Shown in pieces: positions 30,290 through 37,816 of a stretch of DNA of 55,523 nucleotides (the stretch's first letter is position 1; every line of letters starts with the position of its first letter). Both the position numbers and the translations under genes were made by a program. This DNA comes from Neptunomonas qingdaonensis (GTDB lineage: Bacteria > Pseudomonadota > Gammaproteobacteria > Pseudomonadales > Balneatricaceae), in the NCBI RefSeq assembly GCF_900113275.1, contig NZ_FOOU01000020.1, positions 1 through 55,523 on the forward strand. Reading direction: 5' to 3'. Under the pieces are notes generated by a model. That model was given only the letters and a program-made list of their open reading frames with translations, was not told the DNA's origin and did not search any database.

Positions 30290-30570
30290 ATGTATTTTGC
30301 GACACATCATAACATTGTTATGGTGACACATTAAGCAATGGGGGAATAAACAGTAAAAGAGGAGATGGATAAGCTGACCGCAAGCTTTAAAGGGTAACAT
30401 CCTGGCTTGTTGTTATAGTTAGAGCGCTAAAGTTACGTGAAGTATAACTCGGCGATCAGCTTTTAAACCTCATTTTTATTATTATTCGAGGTAGATACTT
30501 TTCAACACTCAGCCTATATTTATATTTATTGATGGTGGCGTTTCAAAGCTTATTTTTGTTGTTAGAACAC
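30290..30570 (-). ncRNA. crcZ: Candidate CrcZ-like Hfq/Crc-titrating small RNA (3' end not defined)
   Basis: A non-coding transcript of roughly 280 bases is predicted downstream of a sigma-54 promoter, in the cbrB-pcnB gap where Pseudomonas carries crcZ. It has two AACAACAA motifs (30563-30556 and 30414-30407) and an A-rich AATAATAATAAAAAT (30486-30472), the type of site bound by Hfq/Crc. An 11-bp long-range stem pairs 30462-30452 with 30381-30371 (one G-U). No clear terminator is seen, so the end is a guess and readthrough into pcnB is possible. No coding frame with a ribosome site is evident. Confidence 0.65.
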
Positions 30571-30580
30571 CCTATAGAAA

Positions 30581-30595
30581 GCATTAGGCGTGCCA
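30581..30595 (-). promoter_or_regulatory. Sigma-54 promoter (-24/-12) of the CrcZ-like RNA
   Basis: On the minus strand TGGCACGCCTAATGC has the invariant GG and GC exactly ten bases apart and the preferred TGGCACG at -24. Transcription would start near 30570. The adjacent regulator CbrB is of the sigma-54-activating NtrC class. Confidence 0.75.
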
Positions 30596-30602
30596 TATTT
30601 TT

Positions 30603-30615
30603 TAACTAATTGATT
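30603..30615 (-). promoter_or_regulatory. Integration host factor site
   Basis: AATCAATTAGTTA on the minus strand matches the IHF consensus WATCAANNNNTTR at every position. It lies in A+T-rich DNA between the sigma-54 promoter and the upstream inverted repeat, where DNA bending would be needed. IHF is required for crcZ expression in P. aeruginosa. Confidence 0.6.
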
Positions 30616-30690
30616 ATAATAGTTATTTTTTATTTCTTTGTTTTTTTAAATGCGAATGGTTACTTGCGGGAACACTTTTTTGTTTCTTAA

Positions 30691-30726
30691 GGTAACACTT
30701 TGTCTTTGAAGTGTTACCTGTGTTAC
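30691..30726 (-). promoter_or_regulatory. Candidate CbrB upstream activating sequence
   Basis: A perfect inverted repeat GGTAACACTT (30691-30700) / AAGTGTTACC (30709-30718) with an 8-base spacer is followed by a third TGTTAC half-site at 30721-30726. It lies about 100-150 bases upstream of the sigma-54 promoter, a normal enhancer distance, and directly after the cbrB stop codon. CbrB recognises palindromic sites of TGTTAC/GTAACA type as far as I recall. Confidence 0.65.
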
Positions 30727-30733
30727 TTCGTCG

Positions 30734-32125
30734 TTACCCTTTAGGGCGTTTGGGTATCCCCAGTTTTTGCCTGCGCTCCCATAAGCACTTGCGACTGACG
30801 CCTAGCTTTCTGGCCAGGTCGGTTTCACTCATCTCATCCTGATGTTCGATGACAAAGCGTTGGAAGTAGTCGTCCATGGAGAGCCCTGCTTGTGGTTGCT
30901 TTTTGGGAGCAGGGTTGGTGGCCGCCTGGTGTGATGTCGCTTGCTCGGAATATTCAGATTCCAGTCGTTGCAGGCTCGGACGGGTGTCTATATCAAGCCC
31001 CAGTAATTCAGGCGTGATGAGGCGGTTGTCCGCAAGAATAACCGCTCTCTCTATGGCGTTTTCCAGTTCCCGGACATTTCCCGGCCAGCTATATTGCAGC
31101 ATTATCTGCTGCGCGTTATCGCTGAGGGTTGCTTGTGGACACTTCATTCGGCAACAGGCGCTGATTAAAAAACGTTGGGCGAGCTCAATAATGTCTTGTC
31201 CGCGTTCTCGTAGCGGTGGCATTTTGAGCTCCATGACATAAAGACGGTAATATAAGTCTTCACGGAACAGGCCGGTACGAGCCAGTTCTTTCAGGTTGCG
31301 ATGAGTGGCGGCAATTAATCGAACGTTGACCTTGATTGACTGTGTGGAGCCCACTTTGCGAATTTCTCCTTCCTGAAGAAAGCGCAGCAGGCGAGCTTGT
31401 GCCTCTAAAGGCAACTCACCTATTTCGTCGAGGAAAAGAGTGCCTTTGTCTGCGGCCTCTATGAGACCACAGCGGCTACTGTCAGCACCGGTGAAAGAGC
31501 CTTTTTCATGACCAAACAATTCAGACTCAATTAACGATTCAGGAATGGCGGCGCAATTTACCGAGATCATAGGAGACTGAGCGCGAGCGCTTTGTTCATG
31601 TATGGAACGTGCTATCAGCTCTTTGCCTGTGCCTGACTCACCCAGTACCAGTACGGTGGCATCTGTCCGGGCCACTTTGGATGTGCGTGAAAACAGAGAA
31701 AGCATCGCCTCACAAGAACCAGTGATTTCGGTGTGTTGGACTTGCGCTTCTATGCTGATGTTGTGGTGGTCTACAGGTTGCTGGTTAAGAATGGATGAGA
31801 TGGTGGATAGCATTTCATCATGATTAAAAGGCTTGGCAATATAGTCAACTGCGCCCATTTTCATTGCGTCTACTGCAGATTTCATGCTGGCATAGCTGGT
31901 CATGATCAACACAGGTACGTTTTTGGCCAGCTTGATTAGGTCGGTTCCGGGCGCGCCGGGTAATCGAAGATCACTGATGATCAGATCATACTCAATCAGG
32001 TTGAAACGTGATGTTGACTCATCGACTGATGCGGCATCATCAATATTATAGTTGTTTTTTTCCAATAAACGCCGAAGCGCTGCACGAATGATTGACTCAT
32101 CCTCTACGATCAGAATACGGCTCAT
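30734..32125 (-). CDS. cbrB: Sigma-54-dependent response regulator CbrB
   Basis: CbrB activates sigma-54 promoters for carbon/nitrogen balance and the CrcZ RNA in Pseudomonas. The product has 463 aa. The receiver domain (1-120) has the phospho-acceptor Asp in DLIISDLRLPG. The AAA+ domain has Walker A GESGTGKE, the sigma-54 contact loop GSFTGA (usually GAFTGA), and Walker B GTLFLDEIGELP. The C-terminal Fis-type helix-turn-helix is ETDLARKLGVSRKCLWERRQKLG. It starts ten bases after cbrA, and the order cbrA-cbrB-pcnB-folK-panB-panC is that of P. aeruginosa. Confidence 0.92.
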   Translation of the reverse strand: MSRILIVEDESIIRAALRRLLEKNNYNIDDAASVDESTSRFNLIEYDLIISDLRLPGAPGTDLIKLAKNVPVLIMTSYASMKSAVDAMKMGAVDYIAKPFNHDEMLSTISSILNQQPVDHHNISIEAQVQHTEITGSCEAMLSLFSRTSKVARTDATVLVLGESGTGKELIARSIHEQSARAQSPMISVNCAAIPESLIESELFGHEKGSFTGADSSRCGLIEAADKGTLFLDEIGELPLEAQARLLRFLQEGEIRKVGSTQSIKVNVRLIAATHRNLKELARTGLFREDLYYRLYVMELKMPPLRERGQDIIELAQRFLISACCRMKCPQATLSDNAQQIMLQYSWPGNVRELENAIERAVILADNRLITPELLGLDIDTRPSLQRLESEYSEQATSHQAATNPAPKKQPQAGLSMDDYFQRFVIEHQDEMSETDLARKLGVSRKCLWERRQKLGIPKRPKG

Positions 32126-32135
32126 TGCTCTCTAC

Positions 32136-35084
32136 CTACTCTCCAATGCGAGACCTTTCAGAAAGTTCGTCTTTCAATTCAGGTTTGGAGCCCGGTAAGG
32201 TGATAATCACCTGCGTGCCTTTCTTCTGTTTGTTATTGGCGGGGCTAATTATTTTAATACTACCATAATGTTCAGTCAGTATGTTGTAAACCAAAGGGAG
32301 TCCTAATCCGGTACCTTTGCCCGGTTCTTTGGTGGTGAAAAATGGTTCAAAAAGCTTGTCTTGAATGTCTTTATCAATGCCGCAGCCTTCATCCGTAATG
32401 CTTAAGAAAATGCGTTGATCAAGCTGTGTGCAGTTGATGCGGATGATGCCTTCGGGTAAAGATGCATCGCAAGCATTGTTAAGAATATTGACCAATACTT
32501 GTAGCAATAGTTGCGGGTCGCCATCCACCATGAGGTTGTCTTCAAGCTCACAAATAAAGTGCTGTTGTCTGGCGTGCATGTCTAGCGTAACCAATTGTAT
32601 TGCTTCTTCAATACAGTGGTTGAAATTGAATGTTTCAAACTGAATGTCGCTGATGGTCTGGCCGGTATGTGCAAAGCGAACCAGAGATTGCACAATGCGG
32701 TTAATCCGGCGTGTCTGCTCCAGAATCTGATCACCGGCTTGTAAAACTTCCGGTTCATCTGATTCCAGAGAGAGGTTTTGTGCAAGGCAGGCAATGCCGG
32801 TAACCGGATTGCCAATTTCATGGGCTACACCGGCGGCAAAGCGCCCGATGGAGGCAAGACGTTCGCTGTGCATCAGATTGTCGGTAAGCTGGTGGTGTTC
32901 TGTTTCATCCTCAACCAGAATAACAGTCGAGCTATCTGGGTTATCGGATAGCTGGCTTTTATGCAATGTCAGCCAATAACTGTTGGCTCCCAGTGTGATG
33001 TGGGTGTCTATCAGGTGGTTGTCGCTTTGCTCCATGAAGTCCGCCAGCAGTGTGCACCAAGGTTGTGGTAGCTCGGATATAGACAGGTCCGCCACATCGT
33101 GAGCGCTCAGTTGGGTGAGTTTGGCAATTTCGTTGTTCCAGAACAGAATATGCTGCGAAGGTGCGACGGTACAGGCGCCAATAGGCAGTTTTTCTAATGT
33201 TCTTCTGTGGTAGCGGCGCAACTCATCCAGCTCTGCTGCCAACCCGCTGAGTTTGGCCTGGTACGTTTCAAGATGGGTTTCCAAAAGATAGATATCACGT
33301 GTCTGGAAGGCTTTTTCGCCTTGCTGATTTGCCAGCGGTTCGAGCAGTGTTGCCGCTTCAACGGGACCAATCAGAGCGGAGAGGTTTTGTTCCAGTGCAT
33401 TGCGTAAACGTAAAAGCTCTAACGGCCCCATCTGTTCTTTGTCGAGATTTAGCTGGTTAATGGCGTGTTGCAGCTCACGGCGTGCGGCGGCTTCACCTAG
33501 TTTGGGGGTGAGTAGACGAATAATGTCAGTTGTTTCAAAAGAGGGGCGCTGAATATCCGAAGGGGAGTCGATAGTATTGATGAGGCATGCCTCAGCCGCG
33601 CGGATCTCTTCAGGATAGGTGGGTGTCAGGCGCGAGACAATGATGAAAGCACCGATATTCAGCAGCAGAGATATGATGGCTGAAGATTGCCAGTTAAGAC
33701 TGTCAATACTGGTGTCGGTGAATAGTCCTTCTGGTTGCAGAATGACGGGATAAAAGGTGGTAATGATCCAACTGGACATGCCAATAATCAGTCCGGTAAT
33801 AAAGCCGATACGATTAGCGCCCAGCCAGAAGAGAGTGGCAATAATCCCAGGTAAAAACTGCAGGAAAGCGACAAACGCACTCAGGCCCATAAGATGGATT
33901 TGCTGGTGTGCGCCGAAAACCATATAGAAAAGATAGCTGCATAACATAACTAACGAGATGAGTATGCGGCGTAGCCAGAGAAGCCATGCATAAAACTTAA
34001 CATTTTCGGGGGTTTTGATAAGGGGTAGTATCAGATGGTTTTGCAGCATGGAGGCCAGTGAGATAGAGGCCACAATGAGGATTCCGCTGGCGGCCGTCAG
34101 GCCACCGATAAACGCGGTGATAATCAGCCATTCAGAATGTAATGCCTGGCTTACGAATGGAAGCAGGAACGAGGATTCTTGGTGCACCTCAAGCTTATAG
34201 CCTGCCAATGCAATGACAGGTACGCAGAGCGCCAGTAGTAACAGGTAAAGCGGTATTCCCCATGATGCTTTGTAGAGGCTGTCTGCTGAGCGGTTTTCAG
34301 TAAACGCCAGATGGAACATATGCGGCATCACCAGTGTGGCAGTAAAAAACGCAAGTAGTAGCGTGTGCCAGCTATCATCGTGATTGCTGCTCATCAAGGA
34401 TGGTAGAATTTCTGGATTCTGCTTAAGCCAGAGTAAAGTATTTGAGGGGCCATCGAGCACTGTAAAAAAAACATAGATGGCAATGCTGATGAGTACGGCC
34501 AGCTTAATCAGCGAGCTGATCGCCATCGCCATGACTAATCCGCGGTTGCGTGCCCGCATTGACGGGTGGCGGGTACCAAAGAGAATCGCGAAAAGGGCTA
34601 TTAAAGCGCAGAATGCAGCAGCAATCTCAGAAGCCTCAACATCACTGTTAAGAATATGCAATGTGACGGTAACCGCTTGTATTTGTATCGACAGCAAAGG
34701 CAAGGTCGCCAGCAGTAGTAACAAGGTTGTAATCGTGCCGACCAGTCCGCTACGAAATCTGAAGGCAAACAGATCGGCCAGAGAGCTGAGTTTGTAGCGA
34801 TTCGTTATATTGAAAATAGGAATAAATAATGAGGGGGCCATAATAAAAGCGGCGGTAGCCCCCAGATAGGATGATAAAAATAACAAGCCGGAATCTGCCA
34901 GCATCCCGAAAGCGCCATAAAAAGTCCAGATGCTCGCATAGGTGCCTAAGGATAGCATGTGAGTGATAGGGTGTTGTGATATGCGGCGTGGAATCAGTTC
35001 ACGCTCGGTGGCGTAAGCAATACCAAACAGAAAGAGCAGGTAAGCAGTAACAATCAGGAAAAGTTCGGTAACCGAAAAATTCAT
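32136..35084 (-). CDS. cbrA: Sensor histidine kinase with transporter-like domain CbrA
   Basis: The 982-aa product is almost exactly the length of Pseudomonas CbrA. The N-terminal half (about 1-490) is a sodium:solute symporter-like domain with about 13 membrane segments, which in CbrA can transport histidine. A PAS-like region (about 620-730) follows, then the phospho-acceptor helix SERLASIGRFAAGVAHEIGNP (His near 752), and the ATPase with N box NILNNACDAS, G1 DEGCGID and FFTTKEPGKGTGLGLPL. It probably phosphorylates CbrB. The signal sensed is not shown by the sequence. Confidence 0.92.
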   Translation of the reverse strand: MNFSVTELFLIVTAYLLFLFGIAYATERELIPRRISQHPITHMLSLGTYASIWTFYGAFGMLADSGLLFLSSYLGATAAFIMAPSLFIPIFNITNRYKLSSLADLFAFRFRSGLVGTITTLLLLLATLPLLSIQIQAVTVTLHILNSDVEASEIAAAFCALIALFAILFGTRHPSMRARNRGLVMAMAISSLIKLAVLISIAIYVFFTVLDGPSNTLLWLKQNPEILPSLMSSNHDDSWHTLLLAFFTATLVMPHMFHLAFTENRSADSLYKASWGIPLYLLLLALCVPVIALAGYKLEVHQESSFLLPFVSQALHSEWLIITAFIGGLTAASGILIVASISLASMLQNHLILPLIKTPENVKFYAWLLWLRRILISLVMLCSYLFYMVFGAHQQIHLMGLSAFVAFLQFLPGIIATLFWLGANRIGFITGLIIGMSSWIITTFYPVILQPEGLFTDTSIDSLNWQSSAIISLLLNIGAFIIVSRLTPTYPEEIRAAEACLINTIDSPSDIQRPSFETTDIIRLLTPKLGEAAARRELQHAINQLNLDKEQMGPLELLRLRNALEQNLSALIGPVEAATLLEPLANQQGEKAFQTRDIYLLETHLETYQAKLSGLAAELDELRRYHRRTLEKLPIGACTVAPSQHILFWNNEIAKLTQLSAHDVADLSISELPQPWCTLLADFMEQSDNHLIDTHITLGANSYWLTLHKSQLSDNPDSSTVILVEDETEHHQLTDNLMHSERLASIGRFAAGVAHEIGNPVTGIACLAQNLSLESDEPEVLQAGDQILEQTRRINRIVQSLVRFAHTGQTISDIQFETFNFNHCIEEAIQLVTLDMHARQQHFICELEDNLMVDGDPQLLLQVLVNILNNACDASLPEGIIRINCTQLDQRIFLSITDEGCGIDKDIQDKLFEPFFTTKEPGKGTGLGLPLVYNILTEHYGSIKIISPANNKQKKGTQVIITLPGSKPELKDELSERSRIGE

Positions 35085-35489
35085 AAATTAGTTATTTTTA
35101 ACTACGCATATCATAATAATACTCAATTCAGGTCTCTATTTAAGCGTGTGCTTAAACCATGCTCGGATCTGAGCGTTGCGCTCAGCATATCCGGCTGCGA
35201 TGCTTTTCTCAATACCATGCTGTTTTTCTCAATACGAGACAGGTATTTTTCACTAGGACTTGGATTTATTAATACGATTGGCATTGATCAGGCGTTTGAT
35301 ATCAAGGTGCATCAGATAAATCAGTGGCAGGCGGAGGTCGCCAATAAGGCCGTTTATTAAGTGAGCTGGTATCGATAGAAATCTGGGCCGAGTAAAGTTG
35401 CAACCAATAGAATGGGAGCGACTAATGGTCTTAGGGTTGTTGTAATAAATTCAGGCAAAGCGGCCAGCCGTTTGCCTGAATCTAACAGC
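35085..35489. other. Gene-free interval between cbrA and dksA
   Basis: This 405-base interval has no convincing gene. A 70-codon frame on the plus strand (35148-35360) has no ribosome site and no recognisable family. It contains a perfect hairpin CTGAGCG-TTG-CGCTCAG (35169-35185). In Pseudomonas gluQRS sits at this place; no trace of it is visible. Confidence 0.6.
35449..35481 (-). terminator. Hairpin downstream of dksA
   Basis: A perfect 11-bp stem ATTCAGGCAAA / TTTGCCTGAAT encloses an inner CGGC / GCCG helix. It lies nine bases after the dksA stop. Read on the minus strand it is followed by TTATTAC, a poor T tract, so it may act as an RNA-stabilising end or a weak terminator. Confidence 0.6.
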
Positions 35490-35921
35490 TTAAGATCCGA
35501 TCTGTTTTTCTTTTATTTCGGCCAGTGTTTTACAATCAATGCACTGGGTTGCGGTAGGGCGGGCTTCCAGACGACGGATGCCAATATCGATACCACAGGT
35601 GTCGCAATAACCGTATTCGTCTTCTTCAATGCGTTCCATGGCTTCACGGATCTTTTTGATCAGCTTGCGTTCACGGTCGCGTGTTCGAAGTTCAAGGCTG
35701 AACTCTTCTTCCTGACTGGCCCTGTCGCTAGGGTCTGCAAAGTTAGATGCTTCTTCCTGCAGGTGGTGGATTGTACTATCAACCTCCTCCATTAGTTCCT
35801 GTTTCCAGGCCAGAAGAATATGACGAAAATGATCTTTTTGAGCATCATTCATGTATTCCTCACCCTTTGCAGACTCGTAAGGTACAAAGTGTGTGAATTG
35901 TGTATTGCTAGTGTTTGGCAT
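35490..35921 (-). CDS. dksA: RNA polymerase-binding transcription factor DksA
   Basis: DksA works with ppGpp to repress rRNA and activate amino-acid promoters. From ATG 35921 (GAGG upstream) the product has 143 aa. The coiled-coil tip FADPSDRASQEEEF carries the two conserved Asp residues, and the four zinc Cys are in CDTCG...CIDCK. HFRHILLAWKQELMEEVD is the family N-terminal helix. Starting from GTG 35933 would add four residues. The window also holds an rRNA promoter pair, a classic DksA target. Confidence 0.97.
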   Translation of the reverse strand: MPNTSNTQFTHFVPYESAKGEEYMNDAQKDHFRHILLAWKQELMEEVDSTIHHLQEEASNFADPSDRASQEEEFSLELRTRDRERKLIKKIREAMERIEEDEYGYCDTCGIDIGIRRLEARPTATQCIDCKTLAEIKEKQIGS

Positions 35922-36153
35922 GTGGCGCCTCACTTCTCCGAAATGACCGGCTTTAAAGAGTAAACCGGCAACCCAATTACAGTTGATTCCATTACTTCCT
36001 GAGATCAGAAGGTTGGAGAAACTACCAGAAGAAACACTTTTAGGCTAGTACTGATACATAAAAAGTGAAAGGAGTTATTAGATTAGTGCCGTACAGTGTT
36101 ATCTACCCTACTGACAATAAGTATGTTTGAGGCAACATTCGATACAACTTATG

Positions 36154-36159
36154 TATAAT
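36154..36159 (+). promoter_or_regulatory. -10 box upstream of the aminotransferase
   Basis: A consensus TATAAT preceded by ATG lies 28 bases before the aminotransferase ATG. No good -35 is seen at 16-18 bases (TTGAGG is 21 bases away), so the promoter may need an activator or be weak. Confidence 0.35.
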
Positions 36160-36186
36160 GCGAGGGCTAATTGAGAGGAGTCAGAG

Positions 36187-37350
36187 ATGGATTATCGGTG
36201 GTCGGGTCGGGCACGTGAAATTGAATCGTTCAAAGTAATGGATCTATTAAAACGAGCCAAAGAGTTAGATGCGCAAGGCTGTGATGTTGTGCATATGGAA
36301 GCGGGAGAGCCTGATTTCAGTACGGCGCCATTGATCAGGGAGGCTGCTCATCGGGCGATTGATATGGGGTTAACACAATACACGCCATCGGCAGGTATTC
36401 CTGAATTAAGACAAGCGATCTCTGGATTCTATCAACAGCGCTATGGTCTGGATATCGCCGCTAACCGCATCATTGTTACCTCGGGTGCTTCCGGTGCCTT
36501 ATTGCTGGTTTTCGGCTTGCTGGCCGATCCTGACACCACCTTTATGATGAGTGATCCGGGATACCCCTGTAACCGCCAGTTTTTGCGTATGCTGGAAGCA
36601 CGCGGGCAGTTGGTGCCCACCTCTGCGGAGCAGAATTTTCAGTTGACCCCAGAGTTGATTCGTCAAGAATGGAAAGCTAACACGGCAGGTGTTTTGCTGG
36701 CATCGCCAGCCAACCCGACCGGCTCTGTTTTACATAGAGATGAGTTGACGGCTGTTGCAGAAGCGGTCAGAGAAAAGAACGGCGCTCTGGTGGTTGATGA
36801 GCTGTATCATGGCCTGACGTATGGATTTGATGCACCTTCGGTGCTTGAAGTCGATCCTGAGGCGTTCGTTATCAATAGCTTTTCAAAGTATTTTGGCATG
36901 ACCGGATGGCGGCTTGGTTGGATTGTCGCGCCGCAAGCGGCTGTGCCGGAAATAGAGAAGCTGTCACAGAATTTATATATTTCACCACCCACGATATCTC
37001 AATATGCGGCTTTGGCGGCTTTCGAACCTGAAACGCTGCTGGTCTTAGAAGAGCGGCGTCATCAGTTTGAGTTGCGTCGTAATTTGCTGGTGGATGGCTT
37101 AAGACAACTGGGCTTTAAGATTCCGTTGATGCCGGAGGGTGCATTTTACGTGTATGCCGATGCATCGCACCTGACAGATAATACATTTGAATATTGTTGG
37201 CGCTTGCTAGAAGAACAGCATGTCGCGGTTACACCAGGATTGGACTTCGGTACTTATCGGGCGAATCAGTTTATCCGCTTCTCCTATACTACCGGGCTGG
37301 ATCGAATAGAGCTGGCTTTGCAGCGCCTGGCGACCAAAATGACAGTCTGA
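36187..37350 (+). CDS. Pyridoxal-phosphate aminotransferase, class I/II
   Basis: The 387-aa product is a fold-type I aminotransferase of the aspartate/alanine group. PLP-site motifs are present: TSGASGALLLVF (phosphate-binding), ASPANPTGSVL (Asn), VVDELYHGLTYG (Asp/Tyr) and the Schiff-base Lys in NSFSKYFGMTGWRLGW (about residue 239), with the substrate-carboxylate Arg in NQFIRFSYTT. P. aeruginosa also has an aminotransferase next to dksA. Substrate cannot be told from sequence. GAGAGGAG precedes the ATG. Confidence 0.88.
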   Translation: MDYRWSGRAREIESFKVMDLLKRAKELDAQGCDVVHMEAGEPDFSTAPLIREAAHRAIDMGLTQYTPSAGIPELRQAISGFYQQRYGLDIAANRIIVTSGASGALLLVFGLLADPDTTFMMSDPGYPCNRQFLRMLEARGQLVPTSAEQNFQLTPELIRQEWKANTAGVLLASPANPTGSVLHRDELTAVAEAVREKNGALVVDELYHGLTYGFDAPSVLEVDPEAFVINSFSKYFGMTGWRLGWIVAPQAAVPEIEKLSQNLYISPPTISQYAALAAFEPETLLVLEERRHQFELRRNLLVDGLRQLGFKIPLMPEGAFYVYADASHLTDNTFEYCWRLLEEQHVAVTPGLDFGTYRANQFIRFSYTTGLDRIELALQRLATKMTV

Positions 37351-37390
37351 GATAGCTTTTTATTATCAGTCAGTTAGCTCATTTATTTAC

Positions 37391-37711
37391 TCAAGGCAAG
37401 GTGACCCATACCTGTCCATTTTTTACTGTGCTGGAAATGCTTGTAAGCATTTCGCCGGGGCAGGGGCCGGCGATACATTCGCCGTTGTCTATGCTAAACA
37501 GGGCTCCATGAGTGGCACACTGAATGAAATTTTTTTCCAGGTCGAGAAATTGATGCGGTTTCCACTCTAATGGAACACCGCGGTGAGGGCACAGGTTCAG
37601 ATAAACGTGAATCTGCCCCTGCTTATTGACCGCGAACAGTGAGATGTCATCCAGCTGAAAGCCTTTTGAGGTGTCTTCAGGTAAGGTGTCGAGTGTGCAA
37701 AGCAGTTGCAT
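37391..37711 (-). CDS. Rieske [2Fe-2S] domain protein
   Basis: The 106-aa product is a stand-alone Rieske domain. The cluster ligands are in CPHRGVPLEW (Cys-x-His) and CATHGALFSIDNGECIAGPCPG (Cys-x-x-His), 20 residues apart. It resembles ferredoxin components and NirD-like proteins, but no oxygenase or reductase gene is adjacent. The electron-transfer partner is unknown. It is convergent with the aminotransferase and divergent from tonB. Confidence 0.85.
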   Translation of the reverse strand: MQLLCTLDTLPEDTSKGFQLDDISLFAVNKQGQIHVYLNLCPHRGVPLEWKPHQFLDLEKNFIQCATHGALFSIDNGECIAGPCPGEMLTSISSTVKNGQVWVTLP

Positions 37712-37785
37712 GTAGGGGCTCCATCAGGGAAAGTGAATCAGATGCGTAGCATGATGAAGAGCATTCAACCATCACTGAGCATAAG

Positions 37786-37800
37786 TGATTATAATTCGTG
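37786..37800 (+). promoter_or_regulatory. -10 box with weak Fur-like half-site before tonB
   Basis: A TATAAT hexamer (37790-37795) lies within TGATTATAATTCGTG, which matches the 7-1-7 Fur consensus at 10 of 14 positions, nearly all in the left half. Iron control would suit the tonB/ABC genes, but the match is weak. Confidence 0.3.
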
Positions 37801-37816
37801 CATATGATACTGCCAG

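Noticed and set aside
30269-30400. N-terminal extension of pcnB
   Set aside because: The open frame has no ribosome site, encodes Cys/His-rich sequence unlike PcnB and overlaps the putative small RNA.
35148-35360. 70-codon plus-strand frame between cbrA and dksA
   Set aside because: No ribosome site, no recognisable domain and no promoter; probably chance.
37786-37800. A confident Fur box before tonB
   Set aside because: Only the left half matches well; kept only as a low-confidence site.
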